This document shows, piece after piece, positions 33,531 to 44,344 of a DNA stretch of 64,000 nucleotides (the first letter of the stretch is position 1; each line of letters starts with the position of its first letter). The notes under the pieces were generated by a model. It had not been told where the DNA came from. It worked only from the letters and a program-made list of their open reading frames with translations, and did not search any database. Source of the stretch: Tolypeutes matacus (Eukaryota > Chordata > Mammalia > Cingulata > Chlamyphoridae); NCBI GenBank assembly GCA_026826555.1, contig JAKSZT010054458.1, positions 4,672,080 to 4,736,079 on the forward strand, in the 5' to 3' direction. Both the position numbers and the translations under genes were made by a program.

Positions 33531-33779
33531 CTCTTTTCTTTTTCCTTACAGTTTTCATCACTCTTTGACATTCTATATGTTTTACTTGGTTATTTGGTTG
33601 TGGTCTAAATTTCTACTGGAATATTCATTGTGGTGGAAAGTAACTGTCTAATTTAGTCACTAATTTATGTTCAGATACTTGAATGATTCCTGATTCAGTG
33701 AAGATGTTGAGTTAATCTTTGTTGCAGGTATAAATGTATCTGACAAAAGTGTTTAATATTTCTAATATTTTGATAGTTT

Positions 33780-34240
33780 ATTTAAGCATAACAAAAAATA
33801 CAGATAACCCAATGACTTATTAAAAACAATATGAACATACAAAATACTAAAGGGAAAATACAAGTAAGTGATATACATAAGAAAAATAACTTCATTTATA
33901 TGCAGAGAAATTCAAATGAAAGAAAAATGATAAATTCTTATCTATCACAATTAGTAATACTGAAAAATATTAGGTTCATGTGGTACTGACAATCATAGGG
34001 ATATAAAAGAGGTTCTGCATATTTTGGTTAGTCCATCACTATATACTTTTGGAAAAGAATCTTAAGCATTGCCACAGTTGGAAGTGTATCTTACAGAAAT
34101 ATTATCATACTTGTTGATATATATGTTGAACAATTTTAAATGTAAGTGACAGAATTGTAAACAATTTGGATGTCCATTCATAGGGAAATGGTTGGACCAG
34201 AGAATTTTAGGGAACTAAAACCAATTATTGGTGATAAATT
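33780..34240 (+). mobile_element. Old L1 ORF2 3' remnant
   Basis: 'GCAGAGAAATTCAAATGAAAGAAAAATGATAAATTCTTATCTATCACAATTAG', 'GTTCTGCATATTTTGG', 'GAAGTGTATCTTACAGAAATATTATCATAC' and 'AAACAATTTGGATGTCCATTCATAGGGAAATGG' follow the last part of old L1 ORF2. Not readable as protein. Confidence 0.65.
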
Positions 34241-34244
34241 GTTA

Positions 34245-34868
34245 CAATATCGTTCTTTTGTATATAGAATATCAGTGAAATTTTCTCCACCCTATATCAT
34301 GACCAGATTGAGTTTCTGAAGTCTGTGACAAGTGGTTGGGGACAGATTTCTATCTCTATTTGGAGCACTGATCTCCTTCAGGCCCCTGCCTCACACAGCA
34401 CTTTCCACAATGAAGATTTAGAAGGATTTTTCATTCCCACAAATTCTTCTTATAAGACTTTATTTTCTTTTCTAAATGTTAGAGTGTCCCTTTCTTCCTC
34501 ATTGCTTCACAGAAAGGCAAGGATGCTAATAGAGAGTTAAAATTTGTTTGGAGGCCAACAAACTCAGAAAATATTTTTCTTTGCAGATTGAGTCACCAGT
34601 TTTGTAGTGTTCAGCTGGGATTAGAGTCAAAATACATGTGCTCTGCAGTGACTCTAGCATTTATTCAATATGCCTTTTTTGTCATCAAAAATGGAAAAAA
34701 AATAAGATTGGTGTCAATAAAGTTCATTTCTTATGATTTTCTAAAGATTATAAGACATTTGTGAAAATACCTATCTAGTCTAATAAATTTTTCTAGTCAA
34801 GTCATCTTCCATAGTAATCAATACATCAATATTTTGGCAATAGAAAAAACTTCAATATTAACTCCTGG
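34245..34868. other. Unassigned DNA
   Basis: No gene or named repeat recognised. A 71-codon plus frame at 34325-34540 is open but has no known resemblance. Confidence 0.45.
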
Positions 34869-34869
34869 C

Positions 34870-36105
34870 CAATATCATGACTATCTTCCCACCCAATGTG
34901 GGACATGACTCCTGGGGATGAACCTCTCTGGCACCAAGGGATTATTCCCAAGTGCTAAATCGTGATGCATTGGAAAAAAACAACAACAACAACAACAAAC
35001 ATGACTGACAGGTGGAAACATTGAATAAAAAAGAGTTTTTATGGCTAAGAGGTTTCAGAGTGATTCAGGAGGTCATTCAGGAGGTGACACTTACACAGAC
35101 TCAAACAGATTTCACTAATTACCACGGTAAATAAAGACTCAAACAAGAGTGTTTCCGAGGGCTCTAGGGACATCCAGACACCAGTATCAAGGCACAAAGA
35201 ACTCATGAAAGCAAAATCCCTTTGGTGGGCCCTATTTGGGAATATATGATAATCTATTTCCCCAATATAACATAGTTATACTCATTTATATTTCCTCTAA
35301 TCATGATTGTTCTACTCTTTTAATTTGAACCTATAATTTTCAATATACCTGTTAAATATATCTCTTAGAAACTTAAATGTTTGGGTTTTTCATATGCCAG
35401 TTGATCTTTGAATCTCAGCAGAGTACTGGCCAACTCCTACTCTCTGGTTCTTGGGGTTTTCCCTGGATATCAAATAAAACAATGATTATGGACAAGTTCC
35501 ATGCCAAAAACAATGAGTATCAACAACTGCAAGCAAAGTAATTCTTTCACTCTGCCCTATAATATCTAAGTCTCTTCTCAGCCTGAAAAAGTCTGAGCAG
35601 AAATCATTCCAAATTTTTCAAAATTGAAGAATGAACAAACCTAAGGGGGAGTGTACCCACAGACCAAAGTAGATTTATTGTTATTGTAGTTATTATCTTG
35701 AGTTAATGGAAGACATTTTAACATTGATAAAAAGATAGTAATTGCCAAATGTTCAGAAGGGAGGAGGAGGGATGAATAGGTGGAACACAGGACATATTCA
35801 GGGCAATGAGTTTCTTCTGTATGATACCGCAATGATGGACACATGACATTATGCATTTGTCATAATCTATGAAACTGTACAGCACAAAGTGTAAACCATA
35901 ATTTAAACTCTAAGCTTTTGTTAATAGTAGTTTCAATATTAGTTCATCAACTCTAACAAATGTACTACACCAGTCTAAGATGTCAATATTAGCATAAACT
36001 ATATGTGTAGGTGTGGGGGGGTTATGTAGGAATTCTCTGTACTTTTGGTGTAATTTTCTATAAATGTAAAGCTAAAAATTCTCTAAAAATAAGGTTTTTT
36101 TTTAA
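34870..36105 (+). mobile_element. Truncated L1 3' UTR (module type of L1 B)
   Basis: Shares the block order of the L1 B 3' UTR module 2: 'CCCAATGTGGGACATGACTCCTGGGGATGAACC', 'CACCAAGGGATTATTCCCAAGTGC', 'GAGTTTTTATGGCTAAGAGG', and 'CTGTATGATACCGCAATGATGGACAC' through to an A/T-rich end near 36105. An (AAC)n run sits at about 34976-34999. It is more diverged than 30346-32030, so probably an older insertion. Confidence 0.85.
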
Positions 36106-36149
36106 AGGACCATTTATTTTAATTGTTTCCTTATTACTTATGTTGTAAG

Positions 36150-36345
36150 CCATCTTTCCTACGTCCAACTTCTATAGCACTTTGTACCAAAGGATATAGC
36201 TTTTATTGCTTTGCATTTTAGTAGTTGATTTTTAGGTCTAAGCTTCCTTTCTAGAGTGTTAGCTACTGGTAATCAAGAAGGGTACTAAATTATATAATCA
36301 TATATTGCAAATTCATTAACATTTTTTCAATGAATTAATGAATTA
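36150..36345 (+). mobile_element. L2 LINE 3' end, sense
   Basis: 'TAAGCTTCCTTTCTAGAGTGTTAGCTACTGG' and the terminal 'TTTTTCAATGAATTAATGAATTAATAAAC' resemble the L2 3' end with its TGAATGAA-type tail. Weak and old. Confidence 0.4.
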
Positions 36346-37220
36346 ATAAACTGTTTCTATGGATTGATAAGAGCTAAATTTTCTATATGATTGGGGAAAG
36401 GAATATATTCCGTTCCCTTGGTTTCATAATCTAGTTTTCTCTCATTTCTACCTTATTCAGTATAGTTTTAGTATCTTTTTTTCTTTCTTCATGTTTTTCC
36501 TCTTGCATCTTTGTATAAAAGTAGTTTCATGTTTCAAAAGGAAACCATCATCATAACATCTAATGGTTTGATAGATTTAGAAGCTTACATAGGAACTAAT
36601 AAGCAGTCTCTACCATTTTGATATTCCTTTATGTATTCGGTGAATGGTATTGCATATGGTATAGTTTGCATTACGTATTATGTGCTGTTGCTTAGAGGCT
36701 TTCTATTTCTTAAGTAGTTTTTTTCTTTTTCCATTTTTCTGTGAGACATTGGGAAAGTTCATTTAAAAATGAAATCTAAAACAAGTTTCTTCCATCATTC
36801 TAACTCAGAAGAATATTTCTTAACTATATGTAGATATTGAAATTGTAAATACAAAGAAAGAGCAGATATTTCTTAATTAAGTTTAGAATGAGACTGAAAT
36901 GAGATTATTTACTGACATGTGAAGGTAATAACTAAACTAAGGCAAAATTAAATTTACTATAGCACCAGAGATACCATTTTGTTACCTATGTGTAGGATTG
37001 AATAAATCTTACATACCCATGGAAACAAAGTGAAGAAATGCATTATAAGCTGAAAGAAAATTCAGTTTATTTTAGACATGGTACCTTGAAAATCATAGAG
37101 AAGATAAAATCTGGTCTGAAATAGAGAAAACTGCAAATTTATTTGTTATGGGATGACTGATAGCATTGACAGAGGAAATATATATAAAGTCTCTGGTTCA
37201 AATGAGCACGTTTAAAAAAA
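36346..37220. other. Unassigned AT-rich DNA
   Basis: No gene or named repeat recognised. Confidence 0.5.
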
Positions 37221-37223
37221 AAA

Positions 37224-37470
37224 AGACAATTTATTGGGAAACAGATTTGGCTCAAGCAGTTGAGTGCCTGATTCCCACATGGGAGCTTGTTCCTGGTGCC
37301 TCCGAAAAACAAATAAAGAAACAACAAGCAAACAAAAGAAAAAACCAGCTTAGGGGAGTTGATGTGTCTGAGTGGTTAAGTGCTGACTTCCCTCCAGCTT
37401 CTCACATATGAGTACTGTACTCATTCCCCCTGCACCAGTACCATTAAAAAATAAATAAAAGACTTATTAA
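37224..37470 (+). mobile_element. Dimeric tRNA-derived SINE
   Basis: Two tRNA-like units in tandem. The first begins near 37236 with 'GGGAAACAGATTTGGCTCAAGCAGTTGAGTGCCTGATTCCCACATGGGAG', which matches the xenarthran SINE head with an internal deletion around its B box, and ends in an A-rich linker (37305-37347). The second begins near 37352 with 'AGGGGAGTTGATGTGTCTGAGTGGTTAAGTGCTGACTTCCC' and ends in AAAAAATAAATAAAAG. A probable duplication flanks the whole: AAAGACAATTTATT before and AAAGACTTATTA after, so both units appear to have gone in as one insertion. Confidence 0.75.
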
Positions 37471-37835
37471 GGTTCAAAACGTCCTTATTGTATGCAATAT
37501 ATTGTAATACTAAAATATCTTCCCTCCAATATTTTTATTTAAAAAGATCTATCTTATCTTCAGGGGTCTCACTTTTTTTTTTTTCAATTGAACATGTAAG
37601 TCATCCATAACATCAAGCATCAATAGATACAATAATCACCAAAATACAATGATTCCTACACATCAAATGGGGCAAGGTGAAGGAGAAACATTCTAAGAGA
37701 GAAGAAACTACAGATTTTCAACAGGTGGTTCCAATTTAATAGGTGAGTAAATTCAGACTGATTCTAGCCATTGCATATCTAATCTTGGCATCAATATGGA
37801 AGAACACATTAATCAAAGACGTATTTTATTCAGTT
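37471..37835. other. Unassigned DNA
   Basis: No gene or named repeat recognised apart from a T run at 37571-37584 that could be the minus-strand tail of a short retroinsert. Confidence 0.45.
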
Positions 37836-37839
37836 TTAA

Positions 37840-38400
37840 ACAACACTTTTCTCAAGCACTCTTCTAGTTTCTGGGGATAAAGCTGTGAACACATTAGAAA
37901 AATTCTTGAGACAGGTAAAAATAAACAAAAACAAAATAAGTACAAATAATGAAAAAATATGAAAACAATAAAACTAGATAATGTGACAGAGTGGCTGGTA
38001 AGTGAGGGTGCTTATTCAGATACAGCGGCCAGGGAAAATCTATCTGAAGAGGTGGAGCATAAATGATGAAGAATGATGGGCCACATTAAGCTCTAGGGGA
38101 TAGTGCTCCACTAGAATGACTTGAAAATGTCCCTAAACCAGGAAATTTTGATGTTTTCAAGAATTGGAAAGAAAACACATGTGAAAGGGATACATGATAA
38201 GTTCAGAAAATTAAGCAAGGACAAGTAGATAAAGAGCTTCTTAGACAACAGGAAAGATTTTAACATTTATTCTACGTGTAAAGCATAATATTGGAGGGCT
38301 TTCTAAAAATTGGGGGGAAGCAATAATGGATGGTAAGAACAATTAGCTATGGGAAGACAAGATAACAACTTGGTTTATTATATTAACCTCAGAGAAATGG
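37840..38400 (-). mobile_element. L2 LINE remnant, antisense
   Basis: 'TTCTCAAGCACTCTTCTAGTTTCTGGGGATAAAGCTGTGAACA', 'TAATGTGACAGAGTGGCTGG', 'CAGCGGCCAGGGAAAATCTATCTGAAGAGGTGG' and 'CATAATATTGGAGGGC' follow the complement of the L2 3' end in the right order. Confidence 0.6.
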
Positions 38401-38435
38401 AGAAAAATAATGAATTTGCTTCATACTGTTGTAGT

Positions 38436-38580
38436 GGAATGAATTATGTCCTCCAAAAAAAGATATGCTCAAGTCCTAACCTGTAAATATGACCTTATTT
38501 GGGAAAATGGTCTTTGCAGGTGTAATTCAGATAAGGACCGTTAAATGGGATCATCCTGTTTTAGAGTGCGCCCTAAAGCC
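38436..38580 (+). mobile_element. MLT1-like LTR fragment
   Basis: 'GGAATGAATTATGTCCTCCAAAAAAAGATATGCTCAAGTCCTAACCTGTAAATATGACCTTATTTGGGAAAATGGTCTTTGCAGGTGTAATTCAGATAAGGACCG' follows the 5' part of MLT1-type LTRs (tgaattgtgtcccccaaaaagatatg..ccttatttgg). Only the first third of a full LTR is present. Confidence 0.7.
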
Positions 38581-38599
38581 AATGAAATGGGAAAAAAAA

Positions 38600-41285
38600 A
38601 AGTTGCATTTCACTGGTCAAAGCAAGTCAACTGGTGATGCCTGAAATTAATGATTGGTACATATTGTCCTCTCACAGGGTGTGTTACTGAATATTTTAGA
38701 ACAGTATAGTCTGCCAGAAACTATTAAATAAATTACACTTAGAATAATTCCCTCAGAAAATTGGGGAAAATTGGGAAGAAGTAATACAAAAATAAATAAT
38801 GAAAGAATCAAGGAATATCACACAGTGAAATCTGAGAGGACTTTTAGAATTCAGTCGTCATCATCAAAGATTTTAATTGGAACTTAAATGGGAAAGTCTG
38901 ACAGATTTGGGGGAGAATTCTGAGACTAGGAAACCCCTCAAGGAAAGTTAAAATGCTAGAAATAGTCAACATTTTAAAATGTTGGTTAAATAAAAAATAA
39001 ACTGTTTTCATAATGTAACTTGCACAATGAAACAGAGGGAGAAAAATTGGAAAGCAATATAGTAATCATATGACAAAGCTCTTCAAGTGTCAACATGTAA
39101 GAAACGTACAAAAATAAAGTTGGTATTCATCAACCAATGCATCAAAACGATCAACATTTACTTTCAATACATGTACTTTTGTGTTTAAAATGAGAACTTT
39201 TTTTATGCCAGCAGTCTAGGCCACAAAGGAAAGTCATTGAATGCAAGTATCCATGAATGTTTCTCTTTTCCAAATGAGGTTTTCTATTGCTAATCATTTT
39301 GAATGCCTGCCAGACCACTTGGACTCTCAGTCAGCAGGACAGCACAGATGTCTATGTGCCATTTAACAGCTTTCAGGTGAAATAACGTACTAGAAAAAAA
39401 ACATAGAATTGACATCCAGCTTGCTGATGAAAAGTACCACAATTTTATTCCTCAGGTGAATAATGTTTGACAACAAGCAACCTTTTTTAGAAATATATTT
39501 TCTTTACTAAGTCACCATGTATCATGTTAGAAAATCATAAATTTTCTTTTGACACAATTTAGCACTTTGTCTAATTCCATTTACTAAAGGTGCATTTTAT
39601 TAGATTTGGAGAGCTTCATGGATTTTATTAAGGATTTTCTATAATTTGATTTTTAATCTTCTTTAAATTCCTTGAAATCCTTGTTGTTATTTTTTCCATT
39701 GTAGTTAATAAAACTTAGCAGCCAGCAAAAAATCACATTTCCACATCACTGCTGATTGCATTAAAAAAGACAGCATATTCATTTCACCAGTCTTAGCACA
39801 TGTGTACAGTTCCTACATACCAGGTGGGTATAATTAGGTTGGAATGTGGTTTGGCTGACAAATTATTTCCTATTGGCTGCATAATGCTTCTGCCACATCC
39901 CCATAGAAAAGGAAATAAAAGATAATATTTTTGAAAAGCTTTTGGAAAAGACTTGATAGGCAACCATAACTTGAATTATAAAAATTCAGCTTTAAAATTC
40001 CAGCATTCTGGAGACTTATAATGAGGGAGAGCAAAGATTGATATAATGAGAAGGTTTTTGAAAATCAGTCATAAAAATATCTTAAAAATAAAAGAATATC
40101 ATAAATTAAATCTTGATTGTTGATTTACTGAATTTTTTCTCTTTCACTGGCAAATTTGGATATCATTTACCTAGCAGACCAGTTAATGGTGACATAGTTG
40201 GCATAAGTAATCATTTATTTTATATTAATTCAGAAGCTGTAAAATTTATTTTATTTGCAATGGAAACAGGAACCATTTGTTTTAAAGATTTCTCAAATTA
40301 ATGAGAAGATGAGAAGACACAGAAAAAAATTCTTATTGAAAATAAAAATAACAAAACTAAACAATTATCTCTGAAAGTCAATGGAAAAAAAATGTGGAAC
40401 TACAAGAGAATTGTTACTGTGCTTTACAAGCATAAGGCAAGGTAAATCCAAAGTTTGTATCACAGTCATGTACTAGCATTTATTTAGGAATATTGAGAGA
40501 TATTTGGGGAAACAGTTCCCTCTACCATCCTGGTTTCCAGTAGACTCTCAATTAGCAGCTCATGAAACTGAAGTTTTAATGGAATTTTGGACAGACTATA
40601 AAATACTCTTTGTTTAAAATTTTCAATGGTTTTCAGAATGTAGATTTCATGTTATAATTCTATGAATAATAATTTAAAATAAAATCATTTTTTAAAGTAT
40701 ACTTATAAATTTCTTGCCATTTTCAAGTACAAATAACTATATCATTATGATATTTTATATAAGATATATAGATGTATGGGTCATGCTTAAAGCTCATTGA
40801 ATAAAATGAAAATGCAGCATCAACAATATTAATATTTATATTATTAAAGTACTTAGATAAGGAATATTCCAGATAGCTAAATTCTATAATTTGGAAGTCA
40901 TTAAATTAGTAAATGTCTTTCTTTGTTTCATAATATTTACTCTAATATTCCAAAAAAAAATCAAGGATACAGTGGAAAATGTGTTTTTAATTAAGATTAA
41001 AGCATGAGAAGCAATTCTAGATATGGTGAAAAATAACTCTAAATGTTAAAAGTAATACACTATGAAGTCACTGGATGAACTGATTTCCAAGTCTTTAACA
41101 ATTTCTTTTCTAGACTTTTTGACTTTACTTTTATCCTGAATTTTACAAGTATAATGTTTCCATGTTGCCATATTTCCATATTTAACAAAGTATCTCATAA
41201 TTATAGCAAGATTAATAACAATTGATACCAATCTTCATTTGGAATTTCCCCCAAATAAGGTTTAAGACACAGGCTTGACTGAAAT
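38600..41285. other. Unassigned AT-rich DNA
   Basis: About 2.7 kb without a recognisable gene or named repeat. Plus frames of up to 62 codons (40113-40301) look like chance. Confidence 0.5.
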
Positions 41286-41289
41286 TCAT

Positions 41290-42530
41290 TTTCTCAGGAG
41301 ATAATGCCTGGAAGCAAAAGTGAGGAATTGGAGACATGAGGACAGGACCTTGGAAAAACCAATAAAGCATGTGTTAAGAAAGCTATTGTTCTGGGTAAAT
41401 GGATCTATATCCTGCTGAGAAGATTCTAAGAACAAGCATTAGGATCATCCATTATGGGACCCAAGGGTCTTTAATTTCCCACTCTTTCCCAATACCCTAC
41501 TCCACCTATCCAGGTAGTTACTGCATTTGGGATAAATCAAGCCCCACTGGAGACAAAGCCCTTGTAAAGAAGAGAAAATTAAGGTGCTGACAGCTGCTGC
41601 AGGTTAATTTAGATAGGCAGAGTAGATATACGGTGGGTCATCCACACTATCTACCACAATACCCATGGAAGAAATTCATAAGCATATTTTAAAGTATGAT
41701 ACTGAATCATGAAAGTTAGAATTATTTTCAGGAAAAACATGAAAAAATGAAGAGTGATTTTCTTACATCTCATGTAATGTGTACATTGGATGTACAACCT
41801 CAAATGGAAGTTGAGGTTGTGGGCATTTGCAGAGGATTTTTTAGGATTACTTTAGAGAGAGTGGCTGGTGTTCTATGAGTCTCATGCTTCCATCCAGTGG
41901 GAAGAACATTAATTGACCATACACAAAATCAGGTTGGAGGGTCTCAGTGGACAGGTGTCAGACTCCATCCAGGGAATTAGAAGACAGGAGACCAACTGCT
42001 AATTGCTTTGGTGGCAGGAGAAAAGAGAGGTGTTATACAATTTCTTGGTTGAATTTGGACAAAGGATATCCAAAGAGTATTTCCTCAACACATACTCTGG
42101 GCCACATGGAAAGACAGATAGCAAGAGAGGATTGTGGACTCCAAAGGAAACATTTATATGAAGTGGACCATTGAAACAGAATTTGACAGGGACCCACTAG
42201 CCAGAGCTTGAATACATCAGCCATGTCAAGTGAAATGAGGGTAAGTGATTTCTGGCTGTTCAAAGAGAAAGCTTTAATGACTTCTAGGCCCAAGACTGAG
42301 TAAGCATGTGAAAAGAGTGCTTGCCAAGAGTAATTTACATGTCCTCCCTTAACTCTCCTTTCTATTTCCAGGCTAACCTAAATGTGGTGAGAAATGACAC
42401 TTGGCAAGCTGAGAGGGCATATTGGATAGAATGAAATGCTGACCACATCCCTTTCCCTGACTACAGATGGCTTGCCAGGGACAAGCCAACACTGTTGCAT
42501 GTGACTGGGCATTCTAATGATAAATTAATA
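41290..42530. other. Unassigned, less AT-rich block
   Basis: Composition is distinctly richer in G and C than the flanks. Open frames on both strands are short (41399-41590, 41947-42174 plus; 42033-42293 minus) and unlike any family I can name. A weak CA-rich repeat-like flavour ('AGTGGACAGGTGTCAGACTCCATCC', 'GGGACAAGCCAACACTGTTGCATG') makes an internal part of an old non-autonomous LTR element possible. I have no firm assignment. Confidence 0.3.
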
Positions 42531-42639
42531 ACATTTAATTAACTTACTTTTGTTAGATGTGATTCATTACTGATATTATTTGACCTTTTGTTGTCTTCAA
42601 TTGAATGTGATTATTTTCACATTATGTTATATTTAAAAC

Positions 42640-42865
42640 TGTGAGATGTCAATTCAGATTTCCTAGGTTTGAATCTTGCCTCCAAGTTTTATTAAACAGT
42701 TAGTTATTTAAAACTTTTAAACTATATAGAAACTAATTTAACTTCATTATAACAAAAATTGAGGTAAAGTTAACACCATTTCCATTATGGATTGTGGGGT
42801 GATTAAATGACTCAGACAACATTTGCCTGGTATAGTAAGTTCTCAGTTAATGTTAGCTACTATTA
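42640..42865 (+). mobile_element. MIR-type SINE
   Basis: In order: 'TTCAGATTTCCTAGGTTTGAATCTTGCCTCC' (tRNA-like head), 'TTAGTTATTTAAAACTTTTAAACTA', 'TGGGGTGATTAAATGACTCAGACAACATTTGCCTGGTATAGTAAGTTCTCAGTTAATGTTAGCTACTATTATT'. The tail is well preserved, so this is the clearest MIR of the window. Confidence 0.8.
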
Positions 42866-44258
42866 TTTCTATTCTCTATGTAATAAAACCTAAAGGTCTA
42901 GCTCTTTGCTATTGTTTTTCTTTTAGCTCCTACCAAAACAATTTCAATCCTCTTCCCTCAAATAAATCAATTTATAATATTCAGACATCAGTGACCCAAT
43001 GTCAGACAATTACAGCACCAGTTGAATGTGCAGAGTGGCAGACAACTTAAAGAGGACCAAAGATAAAATGTACTCAGGATTTCCATAATTGCCAGTTGGC
43101 CTCTGTATTCTGTCCTTGTTGATCAACTGAACAAGGACTTGGCCAATATTAAATGCCCCTAATTTGAATATTGTTAAAGTTAAAATACAGGTGAACAAAA
43201 AATCTGAGCATACTGTGATAGAACTGCAGGGTCAACTCTTTCAATGCTGCTGGGACTAGCCCTTACACTTTTTTTACCCAGAGAGTGTCTGTGGGGTCAT
43301 GACCATAGATCCGATATCCAAAGGCTAATCAAATATATATGTTCCCTAGACCCACTATTTCCTCCATGAAAAGGGGAAATAAGCATATAAAACTTTATCT
43401 CTAGGTCTGATGGGTATAGTCTTCCAAATCTCTATTTTAAAATCTAAATGTAAACAAAATGATTAATTTAATTAATAATAGGTAGGTTAGAGAATCCAAA
43501 AAGCTAAGGTTTTATTTTTTTATCTGCAAACTAAAATTCACCTAGGATATTCAGAAACACACATCATTAATACTCACAATGACATCTCCTCCTGTAAAAT
43601 ACATCACTTGGACAGTTCAAATATTTCATTGCAAATGTTTTATTTTTCCATACTTTAAATCTTATAATAGGCTAATTTTCTACATTTATTAAGAATGTTT
43701 TTGTAATCATAACAAAACTAGGAATAAAATCTTTGAAACAAAGCAATCTGAATACTTTATTATGAATGGTTAGAAAGCAACTAGTAGTAACTTTCTACAC
43801 TAAATAGTCAATGATGACTTCTTACGGAGAGCAAAAATCCACTATTAAATACACAACACAGGATTTCAGAAATACTCTATTCTCAACACATCTCTTTGCT
43901 TCACAGAACATATTCGTTATACTTTCTATGTTATGAGAGAATCAGTAAAGCTGAAAGTTTGATACCCTTAATTTTATAATTTATTTTTCATATTATCAAA
44001 CTTTGAAGACATATGACAAGTGATTATGCCTGAGTGTTATAAAATAAAATTTCACCATACTAGTATTTTTAATATAACAATATATCAAGAATCATATCTC
44101 TTATGTATGGTATTTATTTCAACTTAGAAATATTTTAATTATTGAACAACAAACATATTAATTTTTAAAAATATATTCTATCAGCATATGTAAATATACC
44201 AAACTCTGGAAAAAATTCGGCATTTCAAGAGAAATTTAAACAAAAATATATAAAAATA
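42866..44258. other. Unassigned AT-rich DNA
   Basis: No gene or named repeat recognised. Confidence 0.5.
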
Positions 44259-44344
44259 TACTAATGGTCATGACAAATTCAAATTGTGACATCATTGGAT
44301 GTACTAATGCTCATGAAAAATTCAAACTGTGGCATCATTGGATG
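44259..44344 (+). repeat. 43-bp tandem duplication
   Basis: Units 44259-44301 and 44302-44344 are head-to-tail copies of TACTAATG(G/C)TCATGA... ending in CATCATTGGATG, differing at four of 43 positions. Not a microsatellite and not part of a recognised repeat. Confidence 0.95.
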
